Shown: piece after piece, positions 24,604 to 35,192 of the stretch
Position numbering within the stretch: the first letter of the stretch is position 1
Layout of the letters: the number at the start of each line of letters is the position of its first letter
Assembly (NCBI GenBank): GCA_030248295.1
Contig: JASANH010001593.1
Location: forward strand, 62,001 to 126,000
Direction of reading: 5' to 3'
Source: Mesodorylaimus sp. YZB2_4
Taxonomy: Eukaryota; Nematoda; Enoplea; Dorylaimida; Dorylaimidae
DNA length: 64,000 nt
The notes under the pieces: model-generated
The model's database searches: none
What the model was told of the DNA's origin: nothing
The model's input: only the letters and a program-made list of their open reading frames with translations
Made by a program: the position numbers and the translations under genes

Positions 24604-27600
24604 ATGGCCCATAATGCAGTGCGGATGTCTGTTGGTAGTCGACGGAACAGTGCTGATCGCACAAGGAAATACGCCCCGCCGCCTCCACTGGGTGGCCCTA
24701 AGGATGATCTGCACGAATGGTCCATATATCGACAAAACCTGACGTCAACCTTAGCCGAAAGCCTTCTTTCGGGGTTGGCTCAAAGTCAACCAGTCAATGG
24801 GCCGATGGGGGGCTCGACCAGGTCGTCGACCCGAGGACACGGTGTCCCTTTCGCCTCTGTTGCCAACACTAATCTGCCTTATGGCGATTTCCAAATGCAC
24901 GACCAAGCTGTGGAATCGGTGTTGAATCGAGGAAGAAGGCAGGACCCGTATTTGGGAGACAAAGGACAAGTTTATTTGAGATTTGGATTACCTCGAGTGG
25001 CGTTGGCCAACGAGAAGGGCACTTACGCCTTGTCGAGACCTGGTGGATTGGACTATAAGGTAAGAAGTACTGTAGGACTGAGGCGTTTGAAGATGGGCCA
25101 GGATACTCGCTTAAAGCTTCAAGCGTCCTGGATCTGCTAAATTTTTATGACATATCTATTTTAAAAATCCAGCTAGCTGTCAGAGACCAAGAATTAGTTA
25201 GCTGTCCAAACATGCCATGTTATAATTGGTAAGCGTGACCACTGGCCATTTTGGTCATGGAATCAAATAGAATCTTAGCACTGACGGTTGCTAAGAAGTT
25301 GTTAGGAAAATAAATGTTTTCATGCGCTGTCCATCTGCAGGAGAAATGCTGCAGAGTTATGCGTCTGTAATGCACTATGCTAACTGTACGTTTGATTTGT
25401 CGCCTGATGCAAATATGGTGTAGCGTTAGAGGCAGGGCCAAGTATGGGAGGAAGCGTGATTTCGAGTAGCACAGATACGGGGAACTGAAAAATTTTATTA
25501 TAGATGTCTAGCGTATAATGGGAGATTCTAATAAGTCTTACTCAGAAATTGATGCTAACACAGAAATTTATGTTATACACACAATCAGATCTTATTCTGA
25601 CTTCTGACTGATGATATCGCAAGACTCCTGTTTTCTTACTTGCCATACAAACACTGTATCGGTGTAAAGAAACAATTTATGTAAACGCGATCAGGTCGAG
25701 GACTTCGTGTCTTCACCACTTGTTTAGGAAGTTTTCTTTCGTGTGTCTCCATTATCACCGCGGTTGAGGAAATGGGTTGATTGGTGCCTCCAGCATGAGA
25801 TAATTGCCGCACGTCTTTAAAATTTTTGGTGCCCAGTCCATTCCTGAAGAAACAAATAATTTCTATGCAACGCACGTACACCAGCCTACTCGCTATCCGT
25901 ACAGTAGTCTGACACTGCCGGGTCATCATGCCATATCATACTTTGCCCTAGCCGTAGCCATACAGCGCAAACAAGAGAGGACAGGTGATGAGAAACACAA
26001 TTATAGTGACAATAATTTCTTACCCAGGCGGGAGTCGAACCCTTCCCTGCAAGTGCGCACCCAGTTGGAGAGTCAGACGCCTTAACCGCTAGGCCACGAC
26101 CCGGCACCAGCGGTTCGGGCGTCTGGCATTCGTGAAAGTGCGTGTTACCTGATGTGAAACTAATGTTTCACTCACGATCAGTCTTGCTAGGCATGGCTAT
26201 ATCTATTATGTACCTACTCTTACGTACAAAACTCGCGCTGTCAACCTAAGTTAGCATAGCTTTGCTCCTTAGAAGCACTCATCGATTTCCCAGTCATATT
26301 CTTACCTTCGTCTCAGAAATCCTGGAAATTTGATGACGGCGGATTGATTCCAAGCAACAGCGAGCATTACGAGGGTGAAAACCAAATAAGCTTTTCCTGA
26401 TTCCATGGTTCGCTTCTCGCTTCGAGAAAGAAAGCTGGTTTGAGGGCGAGTTCTGAGTGGTATGAGAGGGCACATTTTATAGGTCAACTTATCAGACAAA
26501 TTGTGCGGAAATGTGGGTAAATATAATCACCGAGACGCGTCTGATGTCGTTGAAAGGTTTGCAAAGTACATAATTACCTGTAATTCAAGACCTAATGACC
26601 AATTAACGAGAACACACTGGTCCCAAAGGAAACGACAATCTTGGTAGTTCCTTCGACTGACGCTGCTCTCATTTCCGGTCTAGAGTTTGTAATCGGAGAG
26701 TGAATGTTTACTGCCACGGAAGCGGATTCCGAGTGCTTTAGGTGCCGCGATTAACTACCAAGATTCACGTCCCTGGCTGTGAAAGTTATCAGTCATTAAC
26801 TTAATCATCGCGAGCTATTAATTAGCGCGATCGGAATGCACCTGACATAAGTGTTGGAAAATATTGTTCATCCTGTTACGAAGGACATTCGGTGCAGTTC
26901 GTCATGGCTACCTTGGACTGATATCAGTACAGCAGAACTAGTCACTATGAGGTAGTCTAACTTTTCTTCAGAGCCCACGAGCATTGCACATCCCAAACGG
27001 TCTTTTGAGCAATTTAATTACCTGTATAACGAATAGTCTTGTGCACTTCTGCCATTCGGCCTTGTGCTGTAATTTTGACTCATCGTAGTCTAGAACAAGG
27101 TCTAACCAATTGCACAAAGTTGGGAAAGAAAACTAATGCAGAAAACATTCGGAAACTTCTGAAAAAAATCTTTCGAAAATTGAATTGCGTCGAAGTCAGA
27201 AACGGTTTATAACGTGAAAACTAATTCGAGCGCTTTGTTGGCAATTATACTTTTTGAATGAGTCGTAACCAACAGTTTCTCATTTTATCGCAGATTCTTG
27301 CTCTGGTACATCAGCCAAATTTACATATTTGCTCAAGCTATCCATGATCCACTTGGGGTGAGCACCTACGAAAACGGTTTTGGCAGATCCACCACCACAC
27401 TCTTACTAATTGTCAGTTTGCGGTGTTTAGGTCGATAATTGAACATATTTGCTTCTATGTTGAGTAGGCCAGCCAGGCACATGAACTCTGGAGTTAATCG
27501 CGGCACCCGCTTCGCAGCAATAAACATCGCCGACTCCAATTAAACTCGAGGCGTAAATGACAGTGACGTCATTCGTCACATCCAAGGCAGTCGTGTCATA

Positions 27601-30600
27601 AGACTCAGTTTTGGCATTGATTTGATAATTAGGTCTTAATTTCTTTGTACTAATGTGACCTAAATGGATCCAACCTGCCGTGGCCACTTTTGGATACAAG
27701 TTTTGGTTGCGCAGATTAAAAATGCGGGAGTTGGTGTAAGAGAGCCTTTATAATCGATTGCCGTCAGGCTCGCTGACCCTGTCCCCCCCAGTGAGAATTT
27801 CGGACATACTGTGTGTGCCTGGGGATTCAGTGGAACGTGTCGTCTGCAGTAGGGTGGGCCTGGAATGCGCGATGCAGTACCTTGCTCTCAAATCAGCTCA
27901 TGGACAGGTGGCGGGATCGTTAGGAATTGGACAGCAGGGCCAGGAATGAGACGGAGTGATTGGCAGACAGCATGAACAGAGGGCGAATGCTCCCTTCTGC
28001 AAGAGAGTGGCAACATGGCAACGGATTTTAGATATGGGCAGGATGATCAGTGCTTCCGTGCCTTCCTTCGACAGCAAGACTTTGTCTTGGTCACAAAAAA
28101 CAGTGACTGCCTCGGCAGCTCAATGTCCAGTTGTGATGGGCAGAGATGATCACGAGTGAGAGTGAGCTCCTGAAAAAAATGGTTGCGTGCTCATGGTGTT
28201 TGTGTACAAGCTGTGTCAGATGCTTATCTGGCAATCGATATCTCCTCAATCATAACCCTCATGCCCGGTAGTCTCCCCTGGCTGGGAGACATCTACCTCT
28301 TGGGTTGATGTTTCTACCGCAGGTAGTCGATAGATAGTCGATCGATGTCTGCTCCATTCGGAGTTTTTGTCCCATCAACTGTGGTCGGCAACCTCCCTCC
28401 CACGCCTACCAGGACTGGTTACATGAATCATCAGGGTGATGTTTCAGCACTGATCCTGGTTTGGGGTCTTTGCATCTTGCTCTAAACACTTCCAGCGGTC
28501 TCTTCTCCCAGCCAATACGGTGGCGCTGTTAGAAACAACAGCACTGTGAACAATGCTGTTATCTGGCATCTCCTGTAGACTTTGAACATTGTTCAGCAGA
28601 TGCTGGCTTATAGATGTGGCCTATGCGCCGTCTCCCCTTCAAATATGTTAGCAAATCCTGATCCACGGATTAAAAGAATTGCCTACTCACCTAAAATGCT
28701 CAAGCATACCGCCTCTTATTGCATATTGTCAGCTTGACTTGTTCATGACTAATGTGTTCTTTTCAGAACCGAAAATCGCAAAGTGAGATGGACGTGCGTC
28801 GCGCAGTTCTGGAAGCGCCGGCTACTCGTGGTCCATATTATGTGAAATCATCAAACAGCATGGACCTGATCAATTTTGTTGGCACTCGACCACTCCAGCA
28901 GCAGTCCTATGAATATGCTCAAAGTGAGATCGGGCTTGGCATTAGGACGGGCGATTGGCAAACGGACGCCTTGGCCTTGACGAGAAACGCAGTCGGAGGG
29001 AGTCAAAGAAGTCTGCGAAGTCATCTCAGGGCCCCGTTGTCAGTGGCCTTGCCAGGTGTACCAGTCGATGAACCATCCTCATCCACGTCAGGCGCCCCTT
29101 TCGAACCTGCTGGCCGATCTTCCGGACCAGTGTTCGCCAACGGCTCTCATCATTCTCCATTGGCGGCAGGATCATTTTTGCAAGGAAAACGTCACCACCA
29201 CGGCCATTATTTCTCTAATCTAGACTTATTTACCGCCTCGACCGCTTACAATTACCTGAGATATGCTAAGGCCGATGAATTACAGACTCCGGTCACCAAG
29301 CAACCGCATTTGCAGCTGAGACGATTGGGATTCGATATTGATCGAAGGACCAAATTTGATATAGCCATGCTGAGAGCTCCCAAGTACAAGCGAATTTTGG
29401 ATGACGTATCGTTGGAAGCTTTTGGCGGAGAAACCTTGGCCATCATGTATACATCGAGTAAGAAGACTGGGGCATAGGCTTCTAAGGAACAATGGAGGGA
29501 GTCTCACACCAGACTGCTTGTCTAATCCATGGTTTTACACGCCTGGCATACCCCGCCACTAAATCCTGAAGATATAACTAGAGCAGTTGACCATCCAGTG
29601 CTTGACTGCTACCCTGATTCCAACTTACAATATGGGCTCTCAAGCTGGCCAAAACCCATGGAAACTCTCACCCGCTTGCTGGCCAAGGGACCATTGGCCT
29701 TGAGGAGTCAATTTGGGAAACTTTCCTAAGTTTGGTCCGATGATGCACAGTCCGCATCGAGCCTGTTGGTTTTGACAGCTGAGGAAAGCCGTCAAAAATA
29801 CATCGGCTAAAAACACTGCAAGAAAACATGAGCCCGAGCGGGCGTCTAACGTGCACTCAGATCTCTTTCAGCGGACTAACCGTCACACCCAGGACTCCAC
29901 ACAAATAAGCTCCCGCCTCCAGGTCTTGTAGAAATCGAGCAAATGGGGTGCGAAAGGGTGAAAGACGCGGATAAAAGCAAACATATATCTCCTCCCTATC
30001 TCCTCTATTAGACGAATTTCTGGGGTGTAGTTGATCCCGGTCCGAATTACTAGCTGAAAGAAAATGAGGACAAGCAACTCTCTTGTAGGAGAAGAAGCCA
30101 CAGTCCTGCTTAGTCTGTTAGCCAATCGTCATTGCTTGAAAGGACGGCTAGATGGATCAGTTCTTGTCAATGGGCTTCCAATGAGCGGCAAGATGCTGGG
30201 TGATCGAGTCGGCTATGTGTGTACGCACGACCTGCACCCATTATTGACAGTCAGGGAACATTTGCGGCTACAATGTGCCTTCTTGAAACCTGCCACTGAT
30301 GCGTTTCCTGCATTGTCCATGGTGCGTATACCTGAAATCGTTTATGCCTACAATAGCTGCAGTCCTGTCGCCTTTCATCTCGCATATACCCTACATAGGG
30401 TGTAGTGAAATTTGTAGATAATCATATATATATAAATATATATATATGGGTATCTACAAAGTTTTTTTTTTCATCTTCTTTGTCTATCTTTCATATTTAT
30501 TATAAAGATGTGGATTAAGACTTATACTTGCTCTAAATCGTAACACGTGCATTACCTCGTTATTCTTGAGGATATGTATGTATTTTGTGCTATATGCACA

Positions 30601-32727
30601 TATATATATATATCGCTTACATATTCACAATATATGAACTTATATATTATATACGTTTATAGAGCTGCATATGTATACACACTATATCCCTAAAAATGTG
30701 GAAAAATATTTGTTTATTCAAACACTTTGTGTTCATATATATATAAATATATATATATATCTAGCAAAAATTACAGACATACCCTGAAGAATAAAGAGCT
30801 TGTGCATGTTCAACAGCCAACGCATCGAGATCGACGGGCCAGCAGTCAAATGCAGTAATTAATCATATATACAGTATATGCACTGCGCATGTATGTAAAT
30901 TATGCATGTACATAACCTAGGTCTTGATATTTCTGGCGCACAAACGTTTGCGCATATTCTCTATGTCCGTGACTTACAGTACCGTATTCATGAAATCATT
31001 AACGCTGGCAGAAGGGAAGATAATTATAATTTGTGCACTTCAGGTCGCCAACCTTATCCAGACCCTCGCTTTGGCCCCGTATCACAATCGCTTGGCATCA
31101 GAGCTCGGGCGGACTGAAAAAGTACGACTGAAAATAGCCTGTCAAGTCCTCTTGGATGCAGGTAGGTCAACAATTCCATATACTTTACTTTTGCTGAAAA
31201 TGTCCTTTGCAGATATTCTTTTGTTGGACGATGTGTTTCGAGATATGGACTTGTACGACACGGCTTTCCTTATCGATTATTTGCGTGATTGGGCCTCAAA
31301 ACTGAACAGGATCGTCGTAACCGTCACCAATCCATCCACCTTAGAGATTTTATCTATGTATAACAAATGTGAGTAGTTTCATCTTCCTCTTTATTGTATC
31401 ATAAACATGTACTATGGGTGTTTCAGCAGCGATATTAGCATCTGGACGATTGGTATATTTTGGTCAAGCGCAGAGAATGCTAAATTATTTTGAATCCCTG
31501 AATTATCCCTGCCCCCTGTTCAAAAATCCCTGCGACTATTATGGTAAGCGTGAGCACGTTTCATGGTTTCAGTGTCGATGTTTTTCCGCTCCTTGGTCTG
31601 GTGCATACATGTGTGCTGGGGGGCCCGACATCTCAAAGTACACTATAAATATGACATTTTCACCTGTGCTCTCTGGCCAATCACTTCTCAGTGCACTTAA
31701 ACGGCAGAGGGCACCAATGGACCTGCGGCTGGTGTGAGGGGTATTATGTGCAGCACACTTGCCATGCACCTCGTCTTGGTATACTGCACATGGTACAACG
31801 TAGTGCTGTACCTCCCTTCTGCAAATTTCATTTCACGATCTATAGATGATTCTCCTCTAACTAGTAGCATTTCAGTGGATCTCGTCACACACGACTATCT
31901 TACTGTGGAAGTGGCCATGGAATCAAGCGAGCGGATCAGGCGATTAGCCGAGGCCTGGCGTCAACGTGCCCCGCCATTGACTGAACCAAGTCCAGCTGGT
32001 TTGGCACCACCACGATTTCGTCGTGTTAATCCATTTTCAGCCATGGTTTGGGTCTATTAGTAAGTTGGTATTTTGGGGTTGCTGCCAGCTTCTGGCGTTT
32101 TATACTTCCTTTTGTCTGGTTGTAGCCGGTTTTGGCTGTTGTTTCTCAACAGACCCTGGCAATATGTTCGAGAATGTTTCTATTGCTTGCTTATGTCGAC
32201 CATCCTGGGTGCCATATATTATCAAGTGACACTGGCCAAACAGATCGGTATCAATGATCGATTGGGCTTATTCTACGCTTTGCTGACCTTATTCCACGTG
32301 CCTAATTTGATGTTGCAAATTGAAAGAAGTGAGTGAGAGCGGTTTCTGAAAACACAACTGCCTGAATGTTATACCGAATCATTTCAGTACAAACAGAACG
32401 CGTTTTGACATTTTACGATATTATTCACAACATTTATCCTCGAGTGGGATATATTTTTGCAAAGGTAGGGATTTGCAGTTCTGCTCTTCTATATATATGT
32501 ATGTCTTCATATATGGATCCATCTATATATACATGCATATATATATGGATGCATATATATATATACTGTCCATACATAGCATTTTTGTGTATATATCGTA
32601 TTAATATCTTTGTATATGAATACAACATATGCAAAAAAATTTTTATATATTGATTTGTTTGTAGATGTATATACATAATATCTCTCAATGTAATATCTTT
32701 GCTTGTATATATAGATTTACTATATAC

Positions 32728-32791
<64 letters not shown>

Positions 32792-34359
32792 TTATGCATT
32801 ATATATATATATATAGTGTGATTATAATAGCTACGTATGATGCAGAATAATAATAAATATTATAAGTATTAAATACTGTTTACATGATGATAAAAATTTT
32901 TTTACATAGTATATTCATAATACTGTATACTGCACGCTTTAACGTGTTGAGTGCTGTATTTATGATGCACATTGCGTAATCATGTGGCCATGAAAAATTT
33001 TTGATTTCCAACAGCGAGACGTTTTTACTTACGAGCGAGATATAAAGGCTTATCTTACATCAGATTTTGGGTCACGTACAGCATGTCAAACCAAAAACGC
33101 ACTCAAAGCAATCTGACGCAAAATGTTCAACGAGTGAGAAAAATAAGTCTTGACAAAATAGAAAAAGGGAACGATCGCAATTTCGTGTAGGAAATTGCAT
33201 TCCGTACGTGACTTTCCTCCATTGTTTTCAGACCGGCTTCGACTTTCCATTGTCACTCATAAGCTACACCATCTACGCCATCCCAGTCTACTTTATGGCC
33301 CACCTGCAACCAGTCACATTCGACAACGGCAAGGCATTTGGAATATATGTGGGACTGACAATCCTGTATTGTTTCTCAACCAGAATGATAGCCTGGGCAT
33401 CAGCTTACTTGTTCGAGACTAAAATTCAAGCTGCAATATGTTTGGGTAAGTATTTTATCATAGCTTATATGCTGAGAACTTTAACTCTATAGACAATTTT
33501 AAATGTCCTATACAGCACAGAATTTGAATTTCCCGCTGCGAGCAGCTCATGACAAGGACACATATCCAAAAATCCCATATTTCAAAGCCTGTGCGCTTTA
33601 GGGATGACTAGAGCGACACGATTTTTCATTTTCACACCACTCAGGCACTCTGTAATCAAAAAACGAGAATAATCTTTATCAAAATTATATTTTCTCCGAA
33701 CCATTTTAGCGTTTCATTCAAGCGTTACACCTCAGTTAGTTAAAAAACAAAGGAGTAAGGTTATCTTTTTTGAACGCGCGCACAGTCTTGGCAGTAGAGG
33801 ACATTTCATCAATGTAAACATTGTCATGGGCGGCTTAGAGCGGGAAATTCAAATCTTGCCTCGTACTTTGCTTATGAAATGGTTTGTGAACGGCTTTGCA
33901 GGACTTTTCCTCACCTTCTTTGCCCTCACTGCCGGTGTCACGTTACATCCGAACGATCGATGGTTCATTTTTGGAGATTGGGCTCGTTATGGATCACCCA
34001 CGCAATGGATGGAACAGATAATGGTGGAACATGAATTCACAGGCAATGCAAGCGGTCTTTATGCCAACACTCGGCAGAATCTTCGTAGAACTACAATGTT
34101 AGACTTTGGATGCGATGCGCGGGAAATCAAATTTGGTCCAATTGTGACCACGGCTCCGTGTCCCATCGTCAATGGATTCGAGGCATTGAAATTTGCCAAT
34201 TTGACATTAAGAGGTGTTTCATCAGCTCAGAACGCGACTTATTACGTCGGCCCTCCAGTGACTGCAGGCATCGCTTTATTGTGTTTTGGTGTTGTGATTT
34301 TTGCTACCTCTATTTTGAATTATCAACCCAAACGAAAGATAAGGCATCGCGATAGCTGA
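24604..34359 (+). CDS. ABCG8-like half-transporter with long N-terminal extension
   Basis: Eleven exons: 24604-25059, 28767-29457, 30089-30321, 31044-31161, 31213-31368, 31427-31543, 31876-32059, 32126-32328, 32388-32464, 33232-33445, 33800-34359. They sum to 3009 nt (1002 residues). The first ~330 residues are low-complexity, rich in Ser, Gly, Pro and Arg. The ATPase domain is degenerate: Walker A is LAIMYTSREEATVLL with no GxxGxGKT (~376-390), the signature is [14 protein letters not shown] (~481), and Walker B is [12 protein letters not shown] with Asp for the catalytic Glu. Six membrane helices follow, with glycosylation sites in the last loop. The exon carrying the signature is 118 nt with phases 0/1, exactly as in the ABCG5-like gene. 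Known relatives are vertebrate ABCG8 and the insect gene Oskyddad. Nucleotide hydrolysis by this subunit alone is unlikely. Confidence 0.92.
25636..26406 (-). CDS. Allatostatin-C-type neuropeptide precursor
   Basis: Two exons, minus strand: 26406-26306 and 25843-25636, phase 2, 102 residues. The N terminus is a signal peptide ([19 protein letters not shown]). A spacer follows, then the precursor ends with [16 protein letters not shown] directly after Arg of RPDR. The two cysteines are six residues apart with FFTPIQ between, matching the C-[YF]-F-N-P-I-S-C core known from allatostatin C. C-terminal Gly-Lys predicts removal of Lys and amidation of the Tyr. Processing would be monobasic at the Arg, or at KTR further upstream. 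The gene lies antisense within intron 1 of the ABCG8-like gene and has a TATA box 68 nt before its ATG. The family acts through somatostatin-type GPCRs. Confidence 0.85.
25921..26105 (-). repeat. tRNA-headed SINE-like copy 2
   Basis: Minus-strand head ggtcgtggcctagcggttaagg (box A) and gggttcgactcccgcc (box B), then gggtaagaaattattgtc and a tail with ctgtatggctacgg and aaagtatgatatggcatgatg. It matches copy 1 at 12091-12285 in head and tail. It lies in the intron of the neuropeptide gene, itself within the ABCG8-like intron. Confidence 0.75.
26474..26481 (-). promoter_or_regulatory. TATA box of the neuropeptide gene
   Basis: TATAAAAT on the minus strand, 68 nt upstream of the neuropeptide start codon, a spacing that leaves a short 5' leader. 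Confidence 0.65.
27427..27720 (-). CDS. Unrecognised open frame without ATG
   Basis: The frame is open from about 27744 to the stop at 27427, with coding-like codon use and words such as [13 protein letters not shown] and [13 protein letters not shown]. There is no in-frame ATG before most of it, and no clean splice acceptor was found. A minus-strand TATAAAG lies at 27746-27752, a few bases above the frame, so a promoter may be present. It could be an exon, a decayed gene or chance. Confidence 0.25.
   Translation of the reverse strand, partial: FNLRNQNLYPKVATAGWIHLGHISTKKLRPNYQINAKTESYDTTALDVTNDVTVIYASSLIGVGDVYCCEAGAAINSRVHVPGWPTQHRSKYVQLST
30420..30780. repeat. TA-rich microsatellite tract in ABCG8-like intron 3
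   Basis: Several (TA)n and tatatata runs (30424-30447, 30599-30613, 30737-30762) separated by unique sequence. No exon signal seen within. Confidence 0.75.
32500..32820. repeat. Long TA microsatellite in ABCG8-like intron 9
   Basis: AT-rich region culminating in about 50 bp of uninterrupted (TA)n near 32732-32781 and shorter runs either side. The translated YIYIYI frames here are artefacts of the repeat. Confidence 0.9.
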
Positions 34360-35192
34360 TAGATGATATTTTCAATTTTTAATGTTAGGGCGCATTGAAT
34401 TTGTAACTGCTTGGTCAGAAGTTGATAATACATGCATTGATTGATTGATGCATTGGTTGTATTGATGCTCGATGCCAGAAATGCGATGACTGATGCACAA
34501 ATCAAAAGAGTATACCTTGAAAACCCGGCTAATTGAATTGAGATAGGTCAGAAAAATTGAGTCTATTTTTGTATGATGCATTGCGGTTCGACAAAGCGTA
34601 CCATTGCTGTTTTGCGAGGTGCAGTGTCATATCGCAGTGCCTGGCTAACTAGGACCAATGCGCATCGATACCTGGAGAGGAGAAGAAAATGAATATTGAG
34701 TAACACTTTGCTTATTGGAATTGCTTGAACGGTATTTGTTTGCAAGTCACAGTTTCAGCTAAAAAATATTTAAACCAGAGCTAAGAGTCAGTGATATGAT
34801 ATACTGTGGCTACCATGTCACCAATTGACCTCCATCAAACGCCATTATATACTCACAGTGGAATCCATCATCTCTTTTTCCTCGAATGTCTTCAATCAAT
34901 AATTGATCATCCAGAATTGAGTATTCAGGACTCAATTAAAATCACAATTTATTCGCTAATGCAATTGTCTGCTTAGGTGAACTATTCTGATTGATTTTGC
35001 CTAATTGTACTCCCTTTCAATCTCACTTATCGTCTATTTCGTTCACCAGATTGAAGTTCTCTCCCAGGGCGACTTTAGAATGGCTGGCTGAGTGTCCATA
35101 CCTTCGACTCATTTGATATAACCTACAGTATGTTCGACCAATCTCGCAGAGCAGCCGTCCTCGATTTGTGACTCACATTCACAGTTCTGGAA
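34360..35192. other. Intergenic stretch, no gene seen
   Basis: From the ABCG8-like stop to CTLD-PAN copy C. Contains ttgattgattgatg-type short repeats at about 34438-34475. No exon or RNA gene recognised. Confidence 0.4.

Noticed and set aside
32434..32850. YIYIYI-type open frames on both strands
   Set aside because: Products of a (TA)n microsatellite.
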